Both the position numbers and the translations under genes were made by a program. 64,000 nt of DNA from the NCBI RefSeq assembly GCF_037893015.1, contig NC_133665.1:21737207-21801206 (forward strand). Reading direction: 5' to 3'. The notes beneath the pieces were generated by a model. It did not search any database. It was not told where the DNA came from and saw nothing but the letters and a program-made list of their open reading frames with translations. Below, piece after piece: positions 23,930 to 36,240 of this stretch. Source of the stretch: Macrotis lagotis (taxonomy: Eukaryota > Chordata > Mammalia > Peramelemorphia > Peramelidae). The first letter of the stretch is position 1. Each line of letters opens with the position of its first letter.

Positions 23930-24234
23930 TTATTGACACTTTATTTTTATATTACATACATTTACAGATTTCTCTCACTTCATGGGAGGTCACTTTTAAC
24001 AAAATTAAAATTGGTAGTTAAAACAAATAGTACAATAAACACATCTGAAAGTGCATCAACATTTTATTTCTATAGCACATACCAACCTATTTTTAAAATG
24101 AATATAAATTTATTTTCTCTGCTTCCCACTCCATATCCCATTGAGGAAATCAAAGAAATAAATCATTCTCCTGGTTCTGCTCATTTCATTTTCCATTTAT
24201 TAAAAAATCCTAAAAATTCCTTATTTTTATATTG
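23930..24234 (-). repeat. Old L1 fragment, left part (split by the retrovirus)
   Basis: Minus-oriented L1 3' text such as CTCCTGGTTCTGCTCATTTC. L1 text continues on the far side of the provirus at 40725-41330, so the provirus landed inside an older L1. Confidence 0.5.
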
Positions 24235-24238
24235 ATGT

Positions 24239-25121
24239 TGAGTGCATGGGTGGAGGTCTCTCAGTCTGAAGAAAAGAACTATCAGTCCCTTCAAAATAGG
24301 TCATGGGCCCCGAGTTTCCAAGAACTATCAGTCCCTTTAAAATAGGTGGGGGGGGTGAGTTTCTAAGGACCCCTGTTGTGGCTTGCTTCCTTGGGCCCCA
24401 CAGCAGTGACCTCCCTCCCGGAGGGGAGCTGAAAATAAGGAGTCAAGCCACTACTGCCTTATGCCTCCAGCTCAATTTTATTACTGCTTAGCTATTACAT
24501 ATATACTGTTAGGTCTTCTGGGGTAGAACAAAGAATAATGAGGGAATGAGGGTGCAAGCGGTGTGTGTGTGTGCAGTGTCTTGCATTACAGGATAATGGG
24601 GTATGTTAGGGAAGAGGTGATAAAGCACAGCTGTGTCTAGTGCCCTTGGTTGGTGGGGCGGAATGTCCAGCTCCCAAGGACTCCAGCTCCCAATGACTCC
24701 GGCACACCTTTATCTCTAAGGGCGGCTTGCCAGCTCCTGAGATTGTCCAGGTGGTGGTTTACTTGGAAATGATTTGTGTCATGGCTGTTAGAATAGCCTG
24801 TGTATGCAGAGACACCCCCCCCCCCCAGAGCAGATGTCAGGTATCATCACTGCAGCTGTCATAAGCACAAAAATCCCCCACACTATTGCAAGGCTTGAGC
24901 TAATCATTTGAGAGGTCAACAGAAATTAGGAAGGTTGTGGGTTTTGCCTACAAAGCTTGGCTGCTAATGCTTGTCAGGCGGCCTCCACCTCTGGATGTCC
25001 CCTTTGCATCCTGGGAGGACTGCCCGCTTCTTGCAAGATTCTAATAAATGGCATTCTGCTCCGAACTTTGAGAAGCCTCTGAGTAGTCAATTTGAGTAGG
25101 GGTCTCCATCAGTATCACACA
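24239..25121 (+). repeat. 5' LTR (883 bp)
   Basis: It starts TGAGTG and ends CACACA. U3 has a 46-bp tandem repeat (starts 24274 and 24320). A TATA-like CTACAAAGC lies near 24947 and a poly(A) signal AATAAA near 25045. Relative to the 3' LTR it contains about 489 extra bases (24338-24826). Across the shared final ~300 bp I count about 13 substitutions and two small indels, so it is not recent. Confidence 0.85.
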
Positions 25122-25124
25122 GTT

Positions 25125-25142
25125 TGGGGGCCCTTCCGGGAT
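25125..25142 (+). other. Primer-binding site, tRNA-Pro-like
   Basis: tgggggcccttccgggat lies three bases after the LTR end. It matches the 18-base site complementary to tRNA-Pro at 16 positions by my count, as used by most gammaretroviruses. Confidence 0.8.
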
Positions 25143-25526
25143 CCGGTGGTCTTCTGGGAGATGGTGACGCACCCTCAGATGGGGACAGGAGCCTATGGAG
25201 AGATTTCTCCAAAAGTCCCCAGTCTTAGTGTGTTGCCTCCCTCCTGTTAGACAAATGGCCCAAAGCAGAGGAACTCGGTGAGAAGCAGAATCTAAAAGTG
25301 AAAGTAGAGAGAGATCCTGACAGCTGGGGCAGTCTGAAAGACCTACACCTGTAGCTTAAGGTAAACACTCGGGAGTCTGGGGGTCTATTGGCTGGGTCAA
25401 GGAAGACCCGGGAGATTAGCTCCCTAACAAATTGTTGAGAGGACTGCTATTGACCCCAGTGGGAAGGACTCTCTGAGGGGGAGCTCTCGGGTGACTGCTG
25501 GTGTGAGGGTAACCTCCACCATAAGA
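25143..25526 (+). other. Retroviral leader with candidate splice donor
   Basis: Untranslated leader before gag. AAG|GTAAAC at about 25358-25366 is a plausible donor for the spliced env message; this is inference only. Confidence 0.5.
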
Positions 25527-26870
25527 ATGGGGAAGGTGCAGTCCAAAGTTCCAGGTCAGGATCCTAGTCAGGACATTCCAGTCAATAGCCCTTTGGGAAA
25601 TCAACTACAGAATTGGGAAGTTCTCCCAAAATACAAAGGAAAAAGCAAAAAGAAAATGATTTAAATTTTGTTGTTTTGTTTGGGGTGGCCATGACTTGGG
25701 AGGAAGAATAATTTGACCAAAATGTGGTTCCGCCGAGGATTGGGTTTGTCAGCAATTAAATGTATATGTAAATGGGAAGAGTTCCTTCCACCCAGAGGAA
25801 TCGGCCTACACAAGCCTCTGGATGCCAGAGGAGACCAGGATCCTCCTCAGTAAAGACAGTGGGCGACAGGAAGGGTAGGATGTGGGGTAGGTTCCAGAGT
25901 CGGACAAACAGTGGGACCCCCTCATTGCTCTCCTTCCCCCCATATGCTCCCCCTCCCCCTGAGGCACCGCCCCTGGTACCACCAGCTGAAGGACCCTTCT
26001 TGAATTTAAGGAGGGAGCTAGAGCAGTTGAAGCAAGATGTGAGGAATCTCCCCTTTAGGGACTCTGAGGGCGCAGGTACAAGTGCTGAAAGCAAAAGGGA
26101 GGATTTTTTCCCACTAAGAGAAGTCCCAATGGAGGGAAGGCAAGGGGGAATAGGATTTGTTAATGCCCCACTCATAGGAGCAGAGCTGAGGAATTTCAAG
26201 AGAGATTTGGTACTAATCATGGAGGACTCCGTAGGGACCTCCAGACAGATCAGTTTCTGGGCCCCAATAACTATTCATGGCCAGAGCTGATGCATGTTCT
26301 TAATATGTTGTTCACCCATGAAGAAAAGGTAACAATCAGGGCCACAGCCATGAGGGAGTGGGAAAAGAGACATCCACCCTCTGCGGGAGTGATACCAGCA
26401 GATCAAAAGTACCTGGTGGCCGACCCAGGCTGGGATAATAATAATCCAGGTCACTGGCAACACATGCAGGATTTAAGGGAACTAATTATTGCAGGAGTCA
26501 GGGACTCTTTCCCAAAAAGACAAAATATAAACAAGGCATTGAAGATTAGACAAGAGAAGGATGAGTCCCCCCCCAATCTTTTTGGAAATGGAATATACCT
26601 TGAAACTACATTTTGTCTCTAATTCATGGCCAGACATTAACAAAATGTTACAGAAAATAGGTGGAGCCGTAAGCCCCTGGGGGAATTACTGGAGGAAGCT
26701 ACCAAGGTGTATGTGAGGAGAGATGAGGAAAAAGAAAAGTGGCAGGACAGGGGAATATCACAGAACCAAAATGTTACTACAAACCAGGGAAGCCATCTGT
26801 TGAGGGCAGAGGAGGTAATAGAGAGTGGAAACCCTAGAAAGGGTGGCAGAAGGGGAACAGGAGATTGACA

Positions 26871-26912
26871 TGTTGGAATTGTGGGAAGCCAGGACACTTC
26901 TCTAGGGAGTGT
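26871..26912 (+). other. Nucleocapsid CCHC zinc knuckle
   Basis: C-x2-C-x4-H-x4-C is present with all four ligands. A single knuckle is typical of gammaretroviral nucleocapsid. Confidence 0.85.
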
Positions 26913-26963
26913 CCCAGGCAACAGGAGGACAAGAAAGTGTACTCCCTGGTTGAGTTAGAAGAT

Positions 26964-26966
26964 TAG
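26964..26966 (+). other. gag-pol UAG stop (readthrough position)
   Basis: A single TAG separates the nucleocapsid frame from the protease leader in the same frame and is followed by GGGAGTCGGGGG. This is where gammaretroviruses suppress a UAG to make Gag-Pol. Confidence 0.7.
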
Positions 26967-27276
26967 GGGAGTCGGGGGCTCATGAAAAATCCCCACCCAG
27001 AGCCCTTGATAAATGTAAGGGTGGGCCATCAAGAGAAAAAGTGGTTTTCTTGGTGGACTCCGGTGCTACCAGGACTTCAATCATGAGGTTACCTGGAAAG
27101 AGCAAGCTGTCATCCAAGGTTTTATTAGTTTCAGGGGTCAAAGGGGAGAATGTCCCAGTACCCATGACTGAGGAAGTGGAGTTGGAATATGAGAAGTGCA
27201 GAGTCCTAAGCCAACTCCTTGTAATACCAGAGGCTGGGGTAAATGTATTAGGGAGAGACTTGATAACCAAGCTTTC
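26967..27276 (+). pseudogene. pro: Retroviral protease, broken and interrupted
   Basis: The aspartic protease motif LVDSGAT is at about 27050-27070 and the C-terminal motif LLVIPEAGVNVLGRDL is at 27220-27260. Together these form the two conserved ends of a retropepsin. A one-base shift near the A-run at 27035-27040 separates the active-site frame from the UAG frame. The nested L1 begins at 27277, just past the protease end. Confidence 0.8.
27261..27276. repeat. Left target-site duplication of the L1 in the provirus
   Basis: tgataaccaagctttc is repeated exactly at 35255-35270. Removing 27277-35270 restores a continuous proviral layout. Confidence 0.95.
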
Positions 27277-28647
27277 TTTTTTTTTTTAATTTATTTTTAT
27301 TAAAGATATTATTTGAGTTTTACAATTTCCCCCCAATCTTACTTCCCTCCCCCACCCACCCACCACAGAAAGCAATCTGTCAGTCTTTGTTTCCATGTTG
27401 TACATTGATCCAAATTGAGTGTGATGAAAGAGAAATCATATCCTTAAGGAAGAGACAAGAAGTCTAAGAGGTAACAAGATCAGACAATAAGATATCCGTT
27501 TTATTTTCTGAATTAAAGGGAATAGTCCTTGCACTTTGTTCAAACTCCACAGCTCCTTATCTGGATACAGATGGCACTCTCCTTTGCAGACAGCCCAAAA
27601 TTGTTCCTGATTGTAGCTCTGGTGGAATGAGTGGGACCTTCAAGGTTCATCATCACTCCCATGTTGCTGTTAGGGTATACAATGTTTTTCTGGTACGGCT
27701 CATCTCACTCAGCATCAGTTCATGCAAATCCCTCCAGGCTTCCCTGAAATCCCATCCCTCTTGGTTTCTAATAGAACAATAGTGTTCCATGACATACATA
27801 ATACCACAGTTTGCTAAGCCATTCCCTAATTGAAGGTCATTTACTGGATTTCCAATTCTTTGCCACTACAAATAGGGCTGCTATAAATATTTTTGTACAA
27901 GTGATGTTTTTACCCTTTTTCATCATCTCTTCAGAGAATAGTGGTATTGCTGGATCAAAGGGTATGCACATTTTTGTTGCCTTTTGGGTATAGTTCCAAA
28001 TAGCTCTCCAGAAAGGTTGGATGAGTTCACAGCTCCAGCAATAGTGTAACAGTGTCCCAGATTTCCCACAACCCTTCCAACAATGATCATTATCCTTTCT
28101 GGTCATATTGGCCAATCTGAGAGGTGTGAGGTGGTAGTACCTCAGAGAAGCTTTAATTTGCATTTCTCTAATAATGATTTAGAGCATTTTTTCATATGGC
28201 TATGGATTGCTTTGATCTCATCTGTAAATTGCTTTTGCATATCCTTTGACCATTTGTCAATTGGGGAATGGCTTTTTTTATTTAAATTTATTTTTATTAA
28301 AGATATTATTTGAGTTTTACATTTTCCGCCATTCTTGCTTCCCTCCCCGCTCCCCGCCCCACAGAAAGCACTCTATCAGTCTTTACTTTGTTTCCATGTT
28401 GTACTTTGATCCAAATTGGGTGTAATGAGAGAGAAATCATATCCTTAAAGAGAAGTCTAAGAGGTAACAAGATCAGACAATAAGCTATCTGTTTTTTTTT
28501 TTCTAAATTAAAGGGAATAGTCCTTGCACTTTGTTCAAACTCCACAGCTCCTTATCTGGATACAGATGGCACTCTCCTTTGCAGACAGCCCAAAATTGTT
28601 CCCGATTGTTGCACTGATGGAATGAGCAAGTCCTTCAAACTTGAACA

Positions 28648-31600
28648 TCACTCCCATGTTGCTGTTACGGTGTACAGTGTTTTTCTGGTTCTGCTCATCT
28701 CACTCAGCATCAGCTCATGCAAATCCCTCCAGGTTTCCCTGAAATCCCATCCCTCCTGGTTTTTAATAGAACAATAGTGTTCCATGACATATATGTACCA
28801 GAGTTTGCTAAGCCATTCCCCAATTGAAGGACATTTACTGGATTTCCAATTCTTTGCCACCACAAGCAGGGCTGCTATAAATATTTTTGTACAAATAATG
28901 TTTTTACCCTTTTCCCTCATCTCTTCAGGGTGCAAACCCAGTAGTGGTATTGCTGGGTCAAAGGGTATGCACATTTTTGTTGCCCTTTGGGCATAGTTCC
29001 AAATAGCTCTCCAGAAGGGTTGGATGAGTTCACAGCTCCACCAACAGTGTAATAGTGTCCCAGATTTCCCACAACCCTTCCAACAATGATCATTATCCTT
29101 CCTGGACATATTGGCCAATCTGAGAGGTGTGAGGTGGTACCTCAGGGAAGCTTTAATTTGCATTTCTCTAATAATTAATGATTTAGAGCATTTTTTTCAT
29201 ATGGCTATGGATTAGTTTGATCTCCTCATCTGTAAATTGCCTTTGCATATCCTTTGACCATTTGTCAATTGGGGAATGGCTTTTTGTTTTAAAAATTTGA
29301 CTCAGTTCTCTGTATAGTTTAGAAATAAGTCCTTTGTCAGAATCATTAGTTGTAAAAATCATTTCCCAATTTACTACATTTCTTTTGATCTTAGTTACAT
29401 TGGTTTTATTTGTGCAAAAAGCTTTTTAATTTAATGTAATTGAAATCATCTAATTGGTTTTTAGTGATGTTCTCCAACTCTTCCTTAGTCATAAACTGTT
29501 CCCCTTGCCATAGATCTGACAGGTAGACTAGTCCTTGATCTTCTAATTTGCTTATAGTATTGTTTTTTATGTCTATGTCCTGTAACCATTTGTATCTTAT
29601 CTTGGTAAAGGGTGTGAGGTGTTGGTCTAATCTAAGTTTCTTCCATACTAACTTCCAATTTTCCCAGCAATTTTTATCAAAGAGGGAGTTTTTATTCCAA
29701 TGGCCAGACTCTTTGGGTTTCTCAAACAGCAGATTACTATAATCATCTCCTGCTTTTACACCTAGTCTATTCCACTGGTCCACCACTCTATTTCTTAGCC
29801 AATACCAAACAGTTTTGATGACTGATGCTTTATAATATAATTTTAGACTTGGTAGGGCTAAGCCACCTTCTTTTGCACTTTTTTTCATTAAGCTCCTGGC
29901 AATTCTTGACTTTTTATTTCTCCATATGAATTTACTTACAATTTTTTCTAACTCATTAAAGTAGTTTTTTGGATTTTTTTTTTTAGATTTTGCAAGGCAA
30001 TGGGGTTAAGTGGCTTGCCCAAGGCCACACATCTAGGTAATTATTAAGTGTCTGTTTCTGAGACCAGATTTGAACCCAGGTCCTCCTGACTCCAGGGCCG
30101 GTGCTCTATCCACTGTGCCACCTACCCGCCCCCCATATTTTGGAATTTTGATTGGTAGGGCACTAAACAGATAGTTTAGTTTTGGTAGAATAGTCATTTT
30201 TATTATATTAGCTCTACCTCTCCATGAGCAGTTGATATTTGCCCAGTTATTTAAATCTGATTTAATTTGAGTGAGAAGTGTTTTATAATTGTTTTCAAAA
30301 AGATTCTGAGTCTGTCTTGGCAAATAGACTCCCAAATATTTTATATTGTCTGAGGTTACTTTGAATGGGATTTCTCTTTCTAGCTCTTCCTGCTGTTTCT
30401 TGCTATACATATATAGAAAATTTGAGGATTTATGAGGGTTTATTTTATAACCTGCAACATTGCTAAAATTGCTAATTGTTTCCAGTAGTTTTTTCAATGA
30501 TTTCTTGGGATTCTCTAGGTAGACCATCATGTCATCTGCAAAGAGTGAGAGTTTTATCTCTTCCTTCCCAATTCTAATTCCTTTAATTTCTTTTTCTTCT
30601 CTAATTGCTAGTACAATTCTCTAATTTCTAGTACAATATTGAATAGTAGTGGTGATAATGGGCACCCTTGTTTCACTCCTGATCTTATTGGGAATGCCTC
30701 TAGCCTCTCCCCATTGAATATAATGCTTGTTGATGGTTTCAGATAGGTACTGCTAATTATTTAAAGTAACAGTCCATTTATTCCTACACTCTCTAGTGTT
30801 TTTAATAGGAATGGATGCTGTACTTTGTCAAAAGCTATTTCAGCATCTATTGATATGATCATATGATTTCTGATAGGTTTGTTGTTGATATAATTGAGTA
30901 TACTAACCGTTTTCCTAATATTGAACCAACCCTGCATTTCTGGAATAAATCCTACTTGATCATAATGTATTATCCTAGTGATGACTTGTTGTAATCATTT
31001 TGCTAAGATTTTATTTAGGATTTTTCCATCTATATTCATCAGGGAGATAGGTCTATAATTTTCTTTCTCTGTTTTAACTCTTCCTGGTTTAGGTAACAGT
31101 ACCATATTGGTTTCATAGAAAGAGTTAGGCAGAGTTCCATCTTTCCCTATTTTTCCAAGGAGTTTATATAGGATTGGAACCAATTGTTCCTTAAATGTTT
31201 GGTAGAATTCACTTGTGAATCCATCAGGCCCTGGAGATTTTTTTTTAGGGAGGTCAGTAATGACTTGTTGAATTTCTTTTTCTGAGATAGGGTTGTTTAG
31301 GTATTTAATCTCTTCTTCATTTAACCTGGGCAACTTATATTTTTGTAAATATTCATCCATTTCACTTAGATTATCAAATTTATTGACATAGAGTTGGGCA
31401 AAATAATTTCAAATTATTACTTAATTTCCTCCTCATTGGTGGTGAGTTAACCTTTTTCATTTATGATACTAGCAATTTGGTTTTCTTCTTTCTTTTTTTT
31501 AATCAAATTGACCAGAGGTTTATCAATTTTATTGTTTTTTTCATAATACCAACTTTTGATTTTATTTATTAATTCAATAATTGTTTTGCTTTCAATTTTA

Positions 31601-32003
31601 TTAATTTCTCCTTTAATTTTTAGTTTTCTAATTTGGTACTTAATTGGGGATTTTTGATTTGTTCTTTCTCTAATTTTTTTAGTTGCATGTTTAGTTCATT
31701 GATTTCCTCTTTCTCCAATTTATTCATATAAGCATTTAGAGCTATAATATATCCCCTGAGAGTTGCTTTGAATGAATCCCATAGGTTTTGGAATGTTGTT
31801 TCATTATTATCATTATCTAGGATAAAATGGTTAATTCTTTCTACAATTTGTTTTTTGGTCCACTCATTTTTTAAAATTAGGTTATTCAGTTTCCAATTTG
31901 TTCTGTGTCTATATCTCCTTGGCCCCATATTGCATATGACTTTTATTGTATTGTGATCTGAGAAAGATGTATTCATTATTTCTGCCTTTCTGCAATTGAT
32001 CAT
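28648..32003 (-). pseudogene. ORF2 remnant of the inner L1
   Basis: Minus-strand frames cover, in order, the end of the endonuclease (SDHNTIKV, 31620-32003), the RT ([17 protein letters not shown], 30995-31360; then 30033-30530) and the Cys-rich end ([16 protein letters not shown], 28648-29163). A SINE at about 29970-30135 and several frameshifts disrupt it. Confidence 0.8.
29970..30135 (-). repeat. SINE nested in the inner L1
   Basis: Minus-strand SINE with a T-rich left end and the right end GTGCCACCTACCCGCCCCCC. Flanks share a tttggatttt / tttggaatttt sequence. It is the innermost layer of the nest. Confidence 0.85.
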
Positions 32004-32080
32004 TAGGTTTTTATGTCCTAGTACATGGTCAATGTTTGTATAAGTTCCATGTACTGCAGGGAAAAAATCCCCGGCTTTTT

Positions 32081-35000
32081 GTTTTAAAAATATGACTCAG
32101 TTCTCTGTATATTTTAGAAATGAGTCCTTTGTCAGAATCATTAGTTGTAAAGATTATTTCCCAATTTACTACATTTCTTTTGATCTTGGTTACAGTGGTT
32201 TTATCTGTGCAAAAGCTTTTTAATTTAATGTAATTGAAATCACCTAATTGGTTTTTGGTCATGTTCTCCAACTTTTCCTTAGTCATAAACTGCTCCCCAT
32301 TCCATAGATTTGACAGGTAAACTAGTTCTTGATCTTCTAATTTGCTTATAGTATTGTTTTTTATTTCTCAATCCTGTAACCATTTGGATCTTATCTTGGT
32401 AAAGGGTGTGAGGTGTTGCTCTAATCTAAGTTTCTTCCATACTAACTTCCAATTTTCCCAGCAGTTTTTAATCAAAGAGAGAGTTTTTATCCCAATAGTT
32501 GGACTCTTTGGGTTTATTAAACAGCAGATTACTATAATCATCTCCTGCTTTTGCACCTAGTCTATTCCACTGGTCTACCACTCTATTTCTTAGCCAATAC
32601 CAAACAGTTTTGATGACTGATGCTTTATAATATAATTTTAGATCGGGTAGGGCTAAGCCCCCCTTCTTTTGCACTTTTTTTCACTGAATCCCTGGAAATT
32701 CTTGATTTTTTATTCCTCCATATGAATTTACTTACAATTTTTTATAACTCATTAAAGCAATTTTTTGCAATTTTGATTTGTAGGGCACTAAACAGGTAGT
32801 TCAGTTTTGATGGAATTGTCATTTTTATTATATTAGCTCTACCTATCCATGAGCAGTTGATATTTTCCCAGTTATTTAAATCTGATTTAATTTGTGTGAG
32901 AAGTTTTTTATAATTGTTTTCAAAAAAGTTTCTGAGTCTTTCTTGGCAAATAGACTCCGAAGTACTTTATATTGTCTGAGGTTACTTTGAATGGGATTTC
33001 TCTTTCTAGCTCTTCCTGCTGTTTCTTGCTAGACATATATAGAAAAGTTGTGGATTCATGAGGGTTTATTTTATAACCTGCAACTTTGCAAAAATTGTTC
33101 ATTTTTTCCAGTAGTTTTTGGGATGAATTCTTGGAATTCTCTACGTCATGTCATCTGCAAAGAGTGAGAGTTTTGTCTCTTCCTTCCCAATTCTAATTCC
33201 TTCAATTTTTTTCTTCTCTAATTGCTGAAGCTAACATTTCTAATACAATATTGAATAGTAGTGTGATAATGGGCACCTTTGTTTCACCCCTCATCTTATT
33301 GGGAATGCCTCTAGCCTCTCCCCATTGAATAAAATGCTTGTTGATGATTTCAGATAGATACTGCTAATTATTCTAAGGAACAGTCCATTTATTCCTACAC
33401 TCTCTAGTGTTTTTAATAGGAATGGATGCTGTATTTTGTCAAAAGCTTTTTTCAGCATCTATTGATATGATCATATAGTTTTTGATAGGTTTGTTGTTGA
33501 TATAGAGTATACTAGCAGTTTTCCTAATATTGAACCAACCATGCATTCCTGGGATGTCCTACTTTATCATAATGTTTTATCCTAGTGATAACTTGTAATC
33601 ATTTTGCTAAGATTTTATTTAAGATTTTTGCATCTATATTCATCAGGGAGATAGGTCTATAATTTTCTTTCTCTGTTTTAACTTTTCCTGGTTTAGGTAA
33701 CAGCACCATATTGGTTTCATAGAAAGAGTTAGGTAGAGTTCCATCTTTCCCTATTTTTCCAAGGAGTTTATATAGGATTGGAACCAATTGTTCCTTAAAT
33801 GTTTGGTAGAATTCACTTGTGAAGCCATCAGGCCTTGGAGATTTTTTTTTTTGGGAGTTCAATGATGGCTTGTTGAATCTTTTTATGAGATAGGGTTGTT
33901 TAGGTATTTAATCTCTTCCTCATTTAGCCTGGGTAACTTATATTTTTGTAAATATTCATCCATTTCACTTAGATTATCAAATTTATTGGCACAGAACTGG
34001 GCAAAATAATTTCAAATTATTACTTTAATTTCCACCTCATTGGTGGTGAGTTCACCTTTTTCATTTATGATACTAGCAATTTGGTTTTCTTGTTTCTTTT
34101 TTTTAATCAAATTGACCAGAGGTTTATCAATTTTATTGGTTGTTTCATAATACCAACTTTTGATTTCATTCATTAATTCAATAGGTTTTTTTGCTTTTGA
34201 TTTTATTAATTTCTCCTTTAATTTTTAGAATTTTTAATTTGGTACTTAATTGGGGATTTTTGATTTGTTATTTCTCCAATTATTTTAGTTGTATGTTTAG
34301 TTCATTGATTTCCTCTTTCTCCAATTTATTCATGTAAGCATTTAAAACTATACTATATCCCCTCAGAGTCACTTTGAACGAATCCCATAGGTTTTGGTAT
34401 GTTGTTTCATTATTATCATTATCTAGGATAAAATGGTTAATTCTTTCTAGAATTTGTTTTGTGGTCCACTCATTTTTTAAAATGAGATTATTCAGTTTCC
34501 AATTTGTTCTGCATCTATATCTCCTTGGCCTAGTATTGCATATGACTTTTATTGCATTGTGATCTGAGAAAGATGTATTCACTATTTCTGCCTTTCTGCA
34601 GTTGATCATTAGGTTTTTTATGTCCTAGTACATGGTCAATTTTTGTATAAGTTCCATGTACTACAGAGAAAAAGGTATATTCCTTTTTATCCCCATTCAG
34701 TTTCCTCCATAGGTCTATCATATCTAATTTTTCTAACAATCTATTTACCTCCTTAACTTGTTTCTTGTTTATGATTCAATTTATCTAGATCTGAGAGCAA
34801 GAGGTCAAGGTCTCCCACTAGTAGAGTTTTGCTGTCTATGCCTTCCTGTATTTCTTTCAGCTTCTCCTCTAATAATTTGGATTCTATCCCACTGGGTGCA
34901 TATATATTCAGTATTGAAATAATTTTATTGTCTATGGTACCTTTTAGGAGGATAAAGTTCCCTTCCTTATCTCTTTTAACGCTATCTATTTTTACTGCTG

Positions 35001-35254
35001 CTTTGTCTGAGATAAGGATTGCTAACACTTCTTTTTTTACTTCAGCTGAAGCAAAATATATTTTGCTTCCACCTTTTACCTTTACTCTATATGTATCTCT
35101 GTGCTTCAAATGAGTTTTTTGTAAGCAGCATATTGTAGGATTCTGGTTTTTAATCCACTCAGTTATTCACATACATTTTAAGGGAGAGTTCATCCCATTC
35201 ACATTCAAAGTTATGATTACTAATTCTTTTTTACCCTCCATGCTATCTTCCTTC
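32081..35254 (-). pseudogene. ORF2 of the outer L1 (5' portion), broken
   Basis: From the start near 35200 (minus strand) the endonuclease is readable in pieces (YRVKVKGGSKIYFASAEV; IYAPSG; GDLD in place of the usual GDLN/GDFN; IDHVLGHK). RT blocks follow at 33599-33862 and 32920-33102, and thumb-region text lies at 32029-32674. Frameshifts occur throughout. Confidence 0.75.
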
Positions 35255-35270
35255 TGATAACCAAGCTTTC

Positions 35271-36240
35271 AATCAGCCTTGTGCCTGAGGGCCCTTTGTT
35301 GAGACCAATCAGAACATATCCAATGTGGGAGGTGGACATGCAGAAGATTGATCCTAGAATCTGGGCTAACCCCAACAACTCAGAATGCTTGCCTATCTCC
35401 CCTATATGGATAAACTTAAAGGATCCCCAAGTGACTGTCTGAGTTTGACAGTATCCTATTTCTTTAGAAGGGAAGAAGGGTTTGCAACCCATTTTAAGAA
35501 GGCTACTGGACACTGGACTGATTGAACCTTGCATATCCCTATATAATACCCCAGTTTTAGCTGTAAGAAAGAAGAATGGAACTTATTGAATGGTACAGGA
35601 TTTGGGAGAAATAAACAAAGTAGTCTTACCCTTCTATCCAGTAGTCCCATACCCTTATACAATTCTAGGGAAGATAACTATTGATAGTGCATGGTTTAGT
35701 GTGATAGATCTGAAAGATGCATTTTGGAGCTGCCCCGATCGGGAGAAAGTAGAGATTTGTTTGCTTTTGATTGGGAAGATCCAGATACTGGCTGGAAACA
35801 GCAATACTGCTGTTGTGTCCTCCCACAGGGGTACACAGAGTCTCCTAACCTATTTGGACAAGTATTAGAGCAAGTTCTGGAGGAATTTAGGAATCTAGTA
35901 GCACGGGTCAAAGTATTGCAATATGTGGATGATATTCTGGTAGCAGGAAAAACCAAAGAGGAACTTAAGTCACCATTGCCTTATTGAATTATTTGAGCTC
36001 CCAGGGGCTAAGAATTTCCCTGGAGAAATTGCAGTTTGTGGAAAAAGAAGTAAACACTATATAAGTGAAGGAGGAAAAAGATTAGATCTCACCCGAATTG
36101 ATGGGATTCTGCAGCTGCCTAAACCCAGAACGAAGAAGGCACTATGGAAATTTTTAGGATTGGTGGGATATTGCAGGAATTGGATTGATGGGTATGCCCT
36201 GCTGACCTGATCTTTGTATGTCAAATTGCTAGGAAAAAAG
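35271..36240 (+). pseudogene. pol: Retroviral reverse transcriptase, broken
   Basis: RT landmarks appear in order: LLDTGLIEPC and NTPVLAV (fingers), SVIDLKDAFW (motif A aspartate), LPQGYTESPNLFGQVL (motif B), and the catalytic YVDD at 35922-35933 followed by ILVAG. Stop codons and shifts interrupt it (for example TGA after VTV near 35440, TGA near 35587, TGA/TAA after 35987). The valine in YVDD is the usual gammaretroviral form. Confidence 0.85.

Larger units (their letters stand above)
25527..26966 (+). pseudogene. gag: gag (matrix, proline-rich, capsid, nucleocapsid), broken
   Basis: The ATG at 25527 gives MGKVQSK, a myristoylation-type matrix start, but the frame stops at 25662-25664. A second frame (25772-26290) carries a proline-rich p12-like segment (PPYAPPPPEAPP) and the start of capsid. 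A shifted frame from 26290 to about 26610 reads on through capsid towards the major homology region. The nucleocapsid zinc knuckle CWNCGKPGHFSREC is intact at 26871-26912, and its frame runs to a UAG at 26964-26966. At least three frame breaks are visible, so no Gag polyprotein can be made. Normal gammaretroviral gag is about 500-540 codons, and this region of about 480 codons fits. Confidence 0.8.
28278..32072 (-). mobile_element. Inner L1 nested in the L1 at 27277-35254
   Basis: A fresh L1 3' end starts at about 28278. The copy runs through ORF2 to the endonuclease region and ends near 32072, where the outer L1 resumes exactly where it left off (GGGGAATGGCTTTTT then GTTTTAAAAATATGACTC). ggcttttt flanks it (28270-28277 and 32073-32080). 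A few bases (about atcccc) at the 5' junction match neither L1 and look untemplated. Confidence 0.85.
27277..35254 (-). mobile_element. L1 inserted in the provirus, itself split by another L1
   Basis: A minus-strand L1 whose poly(A) side is the T-run at 27277. Its body is 27277-28269 plus 32081-35254, about 4.2 kb. It is 5'-truncated just upstream of the ORF2 start, with the 5' end at 35254 in the inter-ORF spacer. A perfect 16-bp duplication flanks it. Confidence 0.9.

Noticed and set aside
24338..24826. A separate transposon inside the 5' LTR
   Set aside because: I found no inverted ends, poly(A) or clear target duplication. Loss from the 3' LTR is simpler.
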